DNA of 64,000 nt from Plesiomonas sp051652165. Lineage in GTDB: Bacteria; Pseudomonadota; Gammaproteobacteria; Enterobacterales; CAMTGL01. Of this stretch, positions 55,880 to 64,000 are shown piece by piece. The notes under the pieces were generated by a model. The model did not search any database and was not told the DNA's origin. It saw only the letters and a list, made by a program, of their open reading frames with translations. Made by a program: the position numbers and the translations under genes. Each line of letters begins with the position of its first letter. Within the stretch, counting starts at the first letter, position 1. The stretch is from the NCBI RefSeq assembly GCF_051652165.1, contig NZ_JBOFTR010000017.1:86913-150912 (forward strand), written 5' to 3'.

Positions 55880-57376
55880 TCACAATCTGCGTGGCCCATG
55901 CTCCTTTGGCAGTGAAATGGCCAGCGAATCCCAAATCTCATCGATACGGGCAACCACGGCCGGATCTTTAACAATCGGCCGACCCCATTCGCGGTCGGTC
56001 TCTCCTGCCCACTTATTGGTGGCATCCATCCCCATCTTTGAGCCCAAACCGGAAACCGGCGAGGCAAAGTCAAGATAGTCAATCGGCGTGTTCTCGATCA
56101 GCAAGGTATCGCGGGCAGGATCCATGCGGGTGGTAATCGCCCAAATCACATCGTTCCAATCGCGTGCGTTCACATCGTCATCGCACACAATCACAAATTT
56201 GGTGTACATAAATTGGCGTAAAAATGACCACACTCCCATCATGACGCGCTTTGCATGCCCCGGATACTGCTTTTTCATTGTCACCACAGCCATACGGTAG
56301 GAGCACCCTTCCGGTGGCAGGTAAAAATCAACAATTTCAGGGAACTGCTTTTGCAGCAGCGGCACAAAAACCTCATTGAGCGCAACGCCCAAGATGGCAG
56401 GCTCATCAGGCGGGCGGCCGGTATAGGTTGAGTGATAGATAGGGTCGCGGCGCAGGGTCACGGTTGTCACGGTAAATACCGGAAAGCTATCCACTTCATT
56501 GTAGTAACCGGTATGATCACCATACGGGCCTTCAGGCGCAACTTCACCTGCCTCAATATAGCCCTCAAGCACAATCTCGGCCGATGCCGGCACATCCAAA
56601 TCACTCGACAGGCAACGGACAACCTCGGTTTTGGTTCCGCGCAGTAGTCCGGCAAATGCATATTCAGAGATGGAGTCGGGGATCGGGGTGACTGCGGCTA
56701 AAATGGTGGCCGGATCTGCGCCGAGCGCGACGGCAACCGGAAAACGTTCGCCTGGGTGGGCCTGCTGCCACTCCTGAAAATCGAGCGCGCCGCCACGGTG
56801 TGATAACCAGCGCATAATCAGTTTGTTTTTACCGATCAGCTGTTGCCGATAAATGCCTAAATTCTGCCGTTCACGGTGCGGACCACGGGTGACTGTCAGC
56901 CCCCACGTCACCAGTGGTGCAACATCATCTGGCCAGCAGCGCATGATCGGTAAACGGGTCAAATCAACCTCATCACCCTGCCACACCACTTCCTGACAAG
57001 GTGCGCCCGATAACCGTTTGGTCGGCATGTTCAATACTTGGCGAAATTTCGGCATTTTATCGAGCAAATCGCGAAAACCTTTCGGCGGCTCAGGCTCTTT
57101 GAGAAAGGCCAGCAGTTTGCCGACATCCCGCAGGGCTGCCACATCATCTTGCCCCATCCCCAACGCAACCCGTTGTGGTGTGCCGAATAAGTTGCACAGT
57201 ACCGGCATGGTATAACCGATTGGGTTTTCAAACAGCAGTGCAGGGCCTCCGGCGCGCAATGTCCGGTCGGCAATTTCAGTCATCTCCAGATCCGGTGATA
57301 CTGGCTGGGTTATTCGAATTAACAACCCTTGTTGCTCAAGCAGTGTGATAAATTCACGTAAATCTTTATACTTCAT
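55880..57376 (-). CDS. ubiD: 4-hydroxy-3-polyprenylbenzoate decarboxylase UbiD
   Basis: Prenylated-FMN decarboxylase of ubiquinone synthesis. 498 residues (E. coli 497). Characteristic pieces are YKDLREFI at the start, the prFMN/metal region NLGIYRQQ and the catalytic Glu region LEGYIEAGEVAPEGPYGDHTGYYNEV (in two blocks near 275-300). The C-terminus KEHGPRRL ends on the family's usual length. The cofactor-making partner ubiX is not in the window. Confidence 0.97.
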   Translation of the reverse strand: MKYKDLREFITLLEQQGLLIRITQPVSPDLEMTEIADRTLRAGGPALLFENPIGYTMPVLCNLFGTPQRVALGMGQDDVAALRDVGKLLAFLKEPEPPKGFRDLLDKMPKFRQVLNMPTKRLSGAPCQEVVWQGDEVDLTRLPIMRCWPDDVAPLVTWGLTVTRGPHRERQNLGIYRQQLIGKNKLIMRWLSHRGGALDFQEWQQAHPGERFPVAVALGADPATILAAVTPIPDSISEYAFAGLLRGTKTEVVRCLSSDLDVPASAEIVLEGYIEAGEVAPEGPYGDHTGYYNEVDSFPVFTVTTVTLRRDPIYHSTYTGRPPDEPAILGVALNEVFVPLLQKQFPEIVDFYLPPEGCSYRMAVVTMKKQYPGHAKRVMMGVWSFLRQFMYTKFVIVCDDDVNARDWNDVIWAITTRMDPARDTLLIENTPIDYLDFASPVSGLGSKMGMDATNKWAGETDREWGRPIVKDPAVVARIDEIWDSLAISLPKEHGPRRL

Positions 57377-57628
57377 CGGAGATCCTTTCAGACACGATTA
57401 TGACTATTATAAAGAGTTGTGATAGTAAAACCGAGCAGATAACCGACTGAAATGTGAACCCTATATACCATTAGCTCAACTGACGACTTATCCACCGCCA
57501 TTTATTTTTTATCTTTTTATTGTTTCTTCATTCATCGTCATTCCCACCCTATTCCCTCTTGATCTTTTTTGTTGCGTTATCACTCCTACACCTGTTTGAT
57601 AGGTTGCCAAGGGCATAATTTTCCGATA
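57377..57628. other. Intergenic region ubiD to udp terminator
   Basis: T-rich; it should contain the ubiD promoter. No gene seen on either strand. Confidence 0.4.
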
Positions 57629-57654
57629 AAAAAACGCGACCCGATGGGATCGCG
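57629..57654 (-). terminator. Terminator of udp
   Basis: On the minus strand CGCGATCC / GGGTCGCG forms an 8-bp stem (one G-U) followed by a long T-run (complement of AAAAAAA). Confidence 0.88.
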
Positions 57655-57685
57655 CGCTATTATTATCCGCTACATCACACAGCCA

Positions 57686-58450
57686 CTAAGCTAACAACAG
57701 ACGGGCCGCTTCAACTACAATGTTGACCGCATCACTTTCAGTGGTTTGCATTGTTTGGGCATTCGGGATCTCTTGCTGAGTACGGTTAACAATCACACCA
57801 GCAACCATACCTGCTCGCCAACCTTGGCTGGCGCACATAGTCAACAATGTGGCTGACTCCATTTCATAGTTCATCACCCCCATTGCCTGCCACTCTTTCA
57901 TTGAGCCTTGGAAGCGGCTGACTACACGGCCTGAAACGGTATCATAACGCTCCTGACCAGGATAAAAGGTATCTGAAGAGGCGGTAACGCCAATATGGGT
58001 GGTTGCTCCACACGCTTTTGCTGCCGCGACTAATGCTGTCGTACAGGTAAAATCTGCCACCGCAGGGAACTCCATCGGAGCAAAATGCAAGCTTGCACCA
58101 TCTAAGCGTACCGAGCCGGTTGTGACTAAAACATCGCCAACAGCAATATGTGGCTGAATCGCACCGGTTGTTCCTACACGTAAAAAGGTATTCACACCTA
58201 ACTGTGCCAACTCCTCAACGGCAATTGACGTTGATGGGCCACCAATACCGGTTGAACACACCACCACGGGTTTACCGTCAAGCTCACCTAACCATGAAGT
58301 AAACTCACGGTGACTGGCCAAGTACACGGGGTTATCCATCAGTTGGGCAATTTTCTTTACCCGCTCAGGGTCGCCCGGAATAATGGCCAGCGTTGCACCC
58401 TTGAGATCACCTTTGGTCAAACCGAGGTGAAATACATCTGACTTTGCCAT
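57686..58450 (-). CDS. udp: Uridine phosphorylase
   Basis: Phosphorolysis of uridine to uracil and ribose 1-phosphate. 254 residues (E. coli 253): phosphate-binding GDPERVKKIA near the N-terminus and RVGTTGA near residue 90; substrate-binding SRFQGSMKEW near 164 and the MNYEMESATL motif near 193 with the ribose-binding Glu-Met-Glu. VFHLGLTKGDLKGATLAIIPG is diagnostic of Udp over DeoD. The upstream region shows CRP/CytR-type spacing. Confidence 0.97.
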   Translation of the reverse strand: MAKSDVFHLGLTKGDLKGATLAIIPGDPERVKKIAQLMDNPVYLASHREFTSWLGELDGKPVVVCSTGIGGPSTSIAVEELAQLGVNTFLRVGTTGAIQPHIAVGDVLVTTGSVRLDGASLHFAPMEFPAVADFTCTTALVAAAKACGATTHIGVTASSDTFYPGQERYDTVSGRVVSRFQGSMKEWQAMGVMNYEMESATLLTMCASQGWRAGMVAGVIVNRTQQEIPNAQTMQTTESDAVNIVVEAARLLLA

Positions 58451-58560
58451 GCAGTCGCTCCTTTTTACTGAATCGGATAAGTAAATATCTTAATGCACAA
58501 GTGTGCATATCCCCCTATTATGCTCAGATCGTAGATCCCGATCTCACACAGCCTTTTTGT

Positions 58561-58656
58561 ACTGTAACGAACAATAGGGCGATAATTTGTGATACATGCT
58601 AAACATAAACGAATACGATACAACAAATTACCCATTTTATGTGATGTATCTTATCG
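58561..58656 (-). promoter_or_regulatory. udp control region with CRP-like half-sites
   Basis: On the minus strand, TACAGT (complement of 58561-58566) could be the -10 box. TCACA half-sites (complements of 58588-58592 and 58640-58644) are exactly 52 bp apart; the proximal one would be centred near -41.5 and the distal near -93.5, as in CytR-controlled promoters. GTTGTATC between them resembles a CytR half-site (GTTGCATT). The second half of each CRP site is poor. Confidence 0.5.
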
Positions 58657-58864
58657 TTATTCAGACAAATAGATCGTCTCTCTCTCACCAACATACCGGC
58701 ACATGAGGCAATATACTGATAAATTTATACCATGCTAAAACCTCTTGGTGATCACGCTAAAACATTGAACAATCTTCTCTTGTATTCACACAACAAAAAA
58801 CCAGCATGGCAGAGACTGACTGCAACACCGCCATGATAAACCCATAACAGGACTGTTTTGATCT

Positions 58865-60235
58865 ATGCATAATGAGACTCCAACCCTGAAAAAACGCGAT
58901 GGCTTTACTAGCAGCTTTGGCGTTATTGCTGCGACACTCGGCTCTGCCGTGGGGCTAGGCAACATCTGGAAGTTCCCTTATCTCACCGGCGCAAATGGCG
59001 GTGCAGGCTTTCTTTTGGTTTACCTGCTCGCCACTTTGCTGATTGGTTTACCAGTAATGATTGCCGAGCTCACTCTAGGGCGCAAAACCAAATCAGATGC
59101 AATTACTACTTTTACCAGCCTTGCCCCACGTGGCTTTCCTTGGTGGATCATTGGTTTATTTGGCGTTATCTGTGCCTTTTTGATTATGGGCTTTTACTCC
59201 GAAGTCTCTGCGTGGGTATTCGCATATGTCTTTAAATCACTTGATGGCTCACTGTTGTCAAGCGATCCTAAAACCACAGGCCAAGCATTTGCGACCCTGA
59301 TCAGTGATCCGTGGCAATCGCTATTATGGCAATGGCTAGTACTTGCAATGATTGGCGGTGTCTTGATTATTGGTGTATCAAAAGGCATTGAAGCGGTCAC
59401 TAAAAAATTGATGCCCGTACTGTTTGTGCTCTTAATCCTCATTGGCCTGCGTAGCCTAACACTGCCCGGTGCGGCAGAAGGGCTGAGTTTCCTGTTCAAA
59501 CCCGACTTCTCCAAAATAGACAGCGCCGTCATCCTGACCGCAATGGGGCTAGCTTTTTTCAAGCTCTCTATCGGCATGGGCACCATGTTGACTTACGGCA
59601 GCTATTTCCGTGATGATCAGAATATTCCAACCACTGCCGTGCGCGTAATGGCGGCCGATCTGTTTGTCTCTATGTTAGCCGGTATCGCTATTTTCCCTGC
59701 CGTATTTAGCTTTGGTTTTACCCCATCAGCGGGGCCTGCACTGCTATTTATCACCATACCTGCCGTCTTCTCACAAATGCCATTTGGCCATTTACTGATG
59801 GTGGTCTTTTTTGTCCTATCGGCTATCGCAGCTACAGGTGCCATGCTCTCTATTTTGGAAGTGCCCGTTTCAGTACTCAGTGAGCGTTTTAAAATCAGCC
59901 GGGTTAAATCCGTTATGATCAACGTATTATTACTGGCTCTGATTGGTTCAACTTGTGCACTATCAAATAGCTTACTGGCTGACTTTAAAATTGTGGGTCT
60001 CAATATGTTCGACCTGTTTGATGAGCTCAGTTCAAAAGTACTGATGCCTGCCGGTGGGATCTTACTGTGTCTGTTTGTTGGCTGGTTTTGGGGGCGTAAC
60101 AATCTCCAACACGCACTCAGTAATCAAGGTGCGCTACACAACCACACATTAATTAACGGTTTATTCTTTATTATTCGCTTTGTCTCCCCACCACTGATTT
60201 TACTGGTTATGTTAAAAGGCTTAAATATCTTTTAA
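58865..60235 (+). CDS. Neurotransmitter:sodium symporter-family transporter
   Basis: A 456-residue inner-membrane protein of the NSS (LeuT-fold) family, importing an amino acid or amine with Na+. The first helix carries the sodium- and substrate-binding stretch FGVIAATLGSAVGLGNIWKFPY with the unwound GNIWKFP turn; helix 6 has MGLAFFKLSIGMGTMLTYGSY. Eleven to twelve helices are predicted. Substrate cannot be set; bacterial relatives carry Trp, Tyr or Leu. Monocistronic with a terminator. Confidence 0.9.
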   Translation: MHNETPTLKKRDGFTSSFGVIAATLGSAVGLGNIWKFPYLTGANGGAGFLLVYLLATLLIGLPVMIAELTLGRKTKSDAITTFTSLAPRGFPWWIIGLFGVICAFLIMGFYSEVSAWVFAYVFKSLDGSLLSSDPKTTGQAFATLISDPWQSLLWQWLVLAMIGGVLIIGVSKGIEAVTKKLMPVLFVLLILIGLRSLTLPGAAEGLSFLFKPDFSKIDSAVILTAMGLAFFKLSIGMGTMLTYGSYFRDDQNIPTTAVRVMAADLFVSMLAGIAIFPAVFSFGFTPSAGPALLFITIPAVFSQMPFGHLLMVVFFVLSAIAATGAMLSILEVPVSVLSERFKISRVKSVMINVLLLALIGSTCALSNSLLADFKIVGLNMFDLFDELSSKVLMPAGGILLCLFVGWFWGRNNLQHALSNQGALHNHTLINGLFFIIRFVSPPLILLVMLKGLNIF

Positions 60236-60261
60236 AGGATAGAAACAAAAGATCCACCAAC

Positions 60262-60286
60262 AAAAAACGCCAGTTCACTGGCGTTT
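60262..60286. terminator. Bidirectional terminator after NSS transporter
   Basis: AAACGCCAGT / ACTGGCGTTT with T-rich flanks on both strands; on the minus strand the T6 tail is strong and fits the end of the envelope operon. Confidence 0.85.
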
Positions 60287-60402
60287 AATTCTCTTTTATT
60301 CCTAAAATAGATAATATTGTGGGCAGCTAATAGCTGAAATAAATTACAGAATAAACACCCAACAAACAGTTGTGCAGATTTTATTCTTATTATCTCTTTT
60401 TA

Positions 60403-61581
60403 TTATTGGTTCAGAGAAGAGAAACCCATCTGTTTCCTATCATACTGTTCAGCATACTGACTAAACACCGAAAAATCGGCTGATAACCACACGGCTGCAG
60501 GCTGAATACGCCGCATTAACGCTGGTGTGTCACTATTTGGTCGTAACTGCAAGTGTGCCAATGCGGATAACCGATACCCCTGCCACTCATCCCCTAACTG
60601 CAAATACCAACCGCGATCAACAGTAGATACTGGTAAATTCGGCATCCGCTGTGCTGATAATGAATAATCGCGTCGACGTACCAACTGTTTAGCCGGTAAA
60701 CGCTGCTGACTATCCCACCACTGGCCATCAATGTCTGCTAATTGTGCCCGCGAACCGGCATGATCTTCTACTTGCAATACATTCAATGCTTGCTGCAATG
60801 CCGCCTCAATAGCCAGATTATAACTGTGCTGATTTGGAGCATTACCCTGCAGCAAAACGGCCAAAGCCAGTTTTGCACCCAATAAATTCGAATATAAATC
60901 CTCTGGAGAAAATGCAGAGACCTCCTCTGATACCAATGCAATCGAGCGATAACCGTACCACTGTGCAATTTCATGCCACTGCGCCAATTGGTACGCCAAC
61001 TGCGCAGCCAGATGTGCTGCCAATGCATAACGATCGGCTGTTGCTGTCGGCGCAGGAAATGCCCGTAATACAATTTGCCGAGACGCTAACTCAGGTGATA
61101 ATGAGAGTGTCATTGCGGCCCCTAAACGGGGATAAATCTGACTAAATAAAAACAGCGTATTATCGGCAGTATCACGAATATGTGCGCTATCTAAAAAACC
61201 CCCTCGACGGGTATACATCAATCCATTATGTTCACGGCTTAACCCCAATAATGCACCGGCAACCCCAAACGTATCACCATTATAGAAATGCTCGCCCAAT
61301 GTCGGGGCACTCACCACATTATCAATACGATATAATGGCACAGGAACATCTAAAAATGTCGTTTCCAAATCCATCCCAAATGCACAACAAGGCCGTAAAG
61401 AGGAGGGTTCAGCCAAATTTTGCACCACAGGATAAGCTTGTTCAGCCGGTAACTGAGATAACCGTAGTGCGCGCAACACCTCAATATCAGAAAGTGGCTC
61501 ACGAATTAATGGCGCATAGCACCCTAGTAACGTACTGGCTGCCACTACACACAACAGCCAATAAAATATGCGCGGCATCAA
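60403..61581 (-). CDS. DUF4056-type outer-membrane lipoprotein
   Basis: A 392-residue protein with a lipoprotein signal and lipobox LLGC (Cys about 21). The central part matches the DUF4056 pattern as I know it: PCCAFG near 65, NGLMYTRRGGFLDSAHIRDTAD near 119-140, and later GYRSIALVSEEVSAFSPEDLYSNLLGAKLAL. The conserved Asp/His/Glu set suggests a hydrolase-like site, but no activity is known to me. The start overlaps the next gene's stop by four bases, so it is the last gene of a three-gene envelope operon. Confidence 0.7.
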   Translation of the reverse strand: MMPRIFYWLLCVVAASTLLGCYAPLIREPLSDIEVLRALRLSQLPAEQAYPVVQNLAEPSSLRPCCAFGMDLETTFLDVPVPLYRIDNVVSAPTLGEHFYNGDTFGVAGALLGLSREHNGLMYTRRGGFLDSAHIRDTADNTLFLFSQIYPRLGAAMTLSLSPELASRQIVLRAFPAPTATADRYALAAHLAAQLAYQLAQWHEIAQWYGYRSIALVSEEVSAFSPEDLYSNLLGAKLALAVLLQGNAPNQHSYNLAIEAALQQALNVLQVEDHAGSRAQLADIDGQWWDSQQRLPAKQLVRRRDYSLSAQRMPNLPVSTVDRGWYLQLGDEWQGYRLSALAHLQLRPNSDTPALMRRIQPAAVWLSADFSVFSQYAEQYDRKQMGFSSLNQ

Positions 61582-62708
61582 AATGCCTCGTTGACATGAA
61601 AATAGAAGCCAGACGTATTTTTCCCAACGCCAAAATCAAGTCGAATATTCACACGTGGTTTAAATTCAAAACGATAACCAATACCTGCATTCGGTAGCCA
61701 ATGAGCTTGTGTAAAAAGTGCTTTTGCCTGAGCCGTAATTGCCCCTGCACCAACCCACAACACCATACCATGTCGGCCAGTCAGATGTTTACGATACTCA
61801 ACCTGCGCAGCCAGTAAATTGCGATCAATATACTGCCCTTCATAATAGCCACGCATACGTTTATCATTGCCCAATTGTGACAACATATTCCACGGTACAG
61901 CACCTGATGTTACACGAGAGTACAAATCCCAAGCCAAAACATCCCGCTCTGCAATCAGATGATAATAGCTATAACGCGACTCTAAAGCCGAAAAAGCACT
62001 CTCACTGCCTAATGACGGGGAATAATATGTGTAATTAACACTAAAAACCTGACCACGATAAGGATTAGGGATAAAATCTCGACTGTCATATAAAAAATGC
62101 GAACTAATTCCGGCATTCATCACCGAAGAGCCAAACGCTAAAGGGCTACTTGCAGGATAACGGTTATCGGCTTTATCCTTCACTGACGAATAAAACAGAG
62201 AACTTCCTACACCCAGATAGGTTGATTGTGCAACCCGATAAAACAGTTGTGGCGTTAATGCCATCTCATCGGCAGTATAATGGAGTTTATTCTCTGGCCG
62301 CGATCCCATTTCATCACCAACCCCCCAATAGCCCGTCGGGGTGCTTTTCATATTCCCCTTCAAGAAAAAACGCCACTGATCTTGAGAAAATAACGTATTA
62401 TTTTCAAAACCAATACCAAACGCACCCGTTGAGCTGACAAACCCCGTCAATGAAAGCGTAGAGGGCTGTGTTTGACGATCAAGCGCATCTGCACGATATA
62501 ACCCTATCGCCGCAACGCCCATTCCCACACCCAACTCTGGATTATAAAACGGTCCAGGTAATACTCCCCAGTCAATGCGCTTACGTTCATCCCATGAATC
62601 TGATGCACCTAAATCCGTCAATAAATCATCTATCCACGTTTGCGCCGCGACAGGAAAAGAACTACACACCCCAGCCATCAATATAGAGATAAACTGTATC
62701 CGCAACAT
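61578..62708 (-). CDS. Omp85-like (BamA/TamA-type) outer-membrane barrel
   Basis: A 376-residue protein with a signal peptide ending near AAQ (about 23) and a C-terminal Phe. It looks like the barrel of Omp85 proteins without POTRA domains: FYNPELGVGMGVAAIGLY near 53-70 starts the barrel, GQVFSVNYTYYSP lies mid-barrel, and MRGYYEGQYIDRNLLAAQVEYR (in two blocks near 283-305) is the surface-antigen motif with the conserved Arg-Gly-Tyr. Substrate unknown. Coupled to the DUF4056 gene by a four-base overlap and 18 bases after the next gene. Confidence 0.78.
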   Translation of the reverse strand: MLRIQFISILMAGVCSSFPVAAQTWIDDLLTDLGASDSWDERKRIDWGVLPGPFYNPELGVGMGVAAIGLYRADALDRQTQPSTLSLTGFVSSTGAFGIGFENNTLFSQDQWRFFLKGNMKSTPTGYWGVGDEMGSRPENKLHYTADEMALTPQLFYRVAQSTYLGVGSSLFYSSVKDKADNRYPASSPLAFGSSVMNAGISSHFLYDSRDFIPNPYRGQVFSVNYTYYSPSLGSESAFSALESRYSYYHLIAERDVLAWDLYSRVTSGAVPWNMLSQLGNDKRMRGYYEGQYIDRNLLAAQVEYRKHLTGRHGMVLWVGAGAITAQAKALFTQAHWLPNAGIGYRFEFKPRVNIRLDFGVGKNTSGFYFHVNEAF

Positions 62709-62726
62709 CGCATTTAACCTTACGCA

Positions 62727-63677
62727 TTAAAACCGTATATCCAACGAAAAAAAAGCACTCTTACGTTCACCCAAACCCCACTCAGTCAGAAACGATAAAT
62801 TTGGGTTAACCTGATACTGAGCACCTAGCAACGTATTCCAAGGTGATTTTAAATGCTGATTCACCTCAAACTTACCCTGCTTATTTGGATCAACAAGCAA
62901 CAACAATTGTTTTAAATTTGCAGGTAAAGCCAAATCAGCAATATTGCCACGAAATTGCTGATCAATACTTTGATACATTCCCCCCACCCATACCCGCAAA
63001 GGCCGATCAGCAACAGAGAAAATATATCCAACCCGTGGTGAAGCGACTAATGCCGCAATGTGTCCATCTAAAATATCCATTTTTGTCTGGGTATAATTTA
63101 CATCTGCCAACGCAAACCATTGTTCATAGCCACCGGCTAAAACAACGCCCATACCATAGGTGTCCCCATTAAACTCAAGAGGGAAGCGAATATCTTTAAG
63201 TGGAATTGAAAATGTGGGTAAAGGAATTTTTATTGGAAAAAGCGAACCAATTTGTGCATGACCAGAAACCGAAATATCGATATCTAATAGAGAATCTGTA
63301 CGACCTTGAGTCTTCCCTAGGACTCCATAGAGATTTAAAAATGGAAAGACCCACATATCGGCACGTAATGTTTTCGTATCTGAGTGCTGTGATGTTTGTT
63401 TTACTGTCGGGTTAATACCGATATCAAGATTACCGTGGATATTTAAAAAATTGGGCTGTATTGGTAAATGAGTCTGAATCCCTGTAAACGCTATCGAGTC
63501 AACCTGAATGCCTTGTCTGACATTCATATAACTAATATTTAACCCAAACGGCTCAGGAAGCGTATAACCACGTTCTTTCGCCTTATCTCCCCATATTGGG
63601 AAAATTCGCTCCTCTGCATAGCTCCCTGCTGACATTACTATTGCCGCAGCCATTACCGTTTGGAAAATAATTCGCAT
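62727..63677 (-). CDS. Predicted outer-membrane beta-barrel protein
   Basis: A 316-residue secreted protein with signal peptide ending SYA|EER (about 21). The rest is rich in alternating hydrophobic strands with aromatic girdle residues and ends FSLDIRF, the C-terminal Phe signal for the Bam complex. I do not recognise a named family. First gene of the envelope operon with the Omp85-like and DUF4056 genes. It may be a partner or substrate of the Omp85-like barrel, an inference. Confidence 0.7.
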   Translation of the reverse strand: MRIIFQTVMAAAIVMSAGSYAEERIFPIWGDKAKERGYTLPEPFGLNISYMNVRQGIQVDSIAFTGIQTHLPIQPNFLNIHGNLDIGINPTVKQTSQHSDTKTLRADMWVFPFLNLYGVLGKTQGRTDSLLDIDISVSGHAQIGSLFPIKIPLPTFSIPLKDIRFPLEFNGDTYGMGVVLAGGYEQWFALADVNYTQTKMDILDGHIAALVASPRVGYIFSVADRPLRVWVGGMYQSIDQQFRGNIADLALPANLKQLLLLVDPNKQGKFEVNQHLKSPWNTLLGAQYQVNPNLSFLTEWGLGERKSAFFSLDIRF

Positions 63678-63879
63678 AGTTGCACTTCACTAAAGTAAAA
63701 GATCGCGCACTATAAAGGAATAAAGGTATAAAAATAGTGCAGTCCGTGCGAAACATAACAACAAATAGAGATAATTTTAAATAATTTGCAATACAAATGA
63801 GGCTAAGAGCGAATCAACAATCCTCAAAAATAAAACAATAACGTCAAAAAAACAAAATTTCCCAAAATCCCAAACGCAA

Positions 63880-63905
63880 AAAGCCCATCCTTTCGGATGG
63901 GCTTT
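63880..63905 (-). terminator. Terminator of rRNA operon
   Basis: An 11-bp perfect stem AAAGCCCATCC / GGATGGGCTTT with a 4-nt loop, then T-rich on the minus strand, 12 bases past the 5S 3' end. Confidence 0.93.
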
Positions 63906-63916
63906 CTACTTATTTG

Positions 63917-64000
63917 ATGCCTGGCAGTTCCCTACTCTCGCATGGGGAGACCCCACACTACCATCGGCGCTACGGCGTTTCACTGCTGAGTTCGGCATGG
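63917..64000 (-). rRNA. rrf: 5S rRNA, 3' part (runs off window)
   Basis: The minus strand reads the 3' 84 nucleotides of a 5S rRNA: CCATGCCGAACTCAG, AGTGAAACGCCGTAGCGCCG, GGTAGTGTGGGGTCTCCCC and the end AACTGCCAGGCAT. It matches the E. coli 5S sequence nearly base for base. It is the end of a ribosomal RNA operon whose 16S/23S lie beyond position 64000. Confidence 0.97.

Noticed and set aside
1..64000. CRISPR arrays, insertion sequences, prophage or integron features
   Set aside because: No regularly spaced direct repeats, no transposase or phage genes, and the only tyrosine recombinase is XerC in its normal locus.

Overview
This window is a chromosomal segment of a gammaproteobacterium close to the Enterobacterales. 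Most proteins read as clear orthologues of Escherichia coli proteins, often with the same length and start, and several gene orders match E. coli (secB-gpsA-cysE-trmL; cyaY/cyaA/hemCDXY; lptM-lysA-dapF-DUF484-xerC-yigB-uvrD-corA; fre-ubiD). Mixed in are genes more typical of aquatic, Vibrio-like bacteria: two GbpA-type chitin-active proteins, a large SNF2 helicase and an Omp85-type envelope cluster. A Plesiomonas-like organism fits this mixture. That is an inference from gene content and order, not a database match.

Layout. 1-2.7 kb: fieF, an isochorismatase-like hydrolase, tpiA. 3.1 kb: tRNA-Pro(UGG). 3.7-7.2 kb: rhodanese yibN, secB, gpsA, cysE, trmL. 7.3-10.1 kb: the Cpx envelope-stress system (cpxA, cpxR, divergent cpxP) around one clear CpxR box. 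10.3-17.9 kb: glpX, emrD, a SufR-like regulator, fpr, a YiiR-like DUF805 protein, a glutathione S-transferase and the divergent asnA/asnC pair. 17.9-30.2 kb is an AT-rich accessory stretch: a membrane diguanylate cyclase, a 42-residue ORF, a 1307-residue SNF2 helicase, two tandem secreted chitin-type LPMOs, and an EAL-domain gene split between two frames at an A9 tract. 30.2-38.3 kb: a PotE-like antiporter, aqpZ, a TPP riboswitch with thiD, gor, pepT and a HvfC/DUF2063-like orphan. 38.3-47.2 kb: corA with a long structured leader, uvrD, yigB, xerC, DUF484, dapF, lysA, lptM. 47.2-58.5 kb: cyaY, cyaA, hemC-hemD-hemX-hemY, fre, ubiD, udp. 58.8-63.7 kb: an NSS-family sodium symporter and a three-gene envelope operon (DUF4056 lipoprotein, Omp85-like barrel, second predicted outer-membrane protein). 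From 63.9 kb the 3' end of a 5S rRNA gene on the minus strand runs off the window.

How the genes work together. Most are housekeeping: glycolysis and gluconeogenesis, amino-acid and diaminopimelate/lysine synthesis, haem synthesis, redox balance, DNA repair and chromosome-dimer resolution, and cAMP signalling. Visible regulation includes a CpxR box between cpxR and cpxP, a CRP-type site upstream of cyaA, paired CRP-like half-sites 52 bp apart upstream of udp, and a TPP riboswitch on thiD.

The most unusual signals are: the EAL gene, whose two frames join at a dnaX-type A AAA AAG slippery heptamer placed correctly for a -1 shift, with the recognisable catalytic residues kept; the outer-membrane cluster; the orphan HvfC-like protein; the SNF2 helicase; the extended XerC; and the structured corA leader. 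None of these was tested computationally here.
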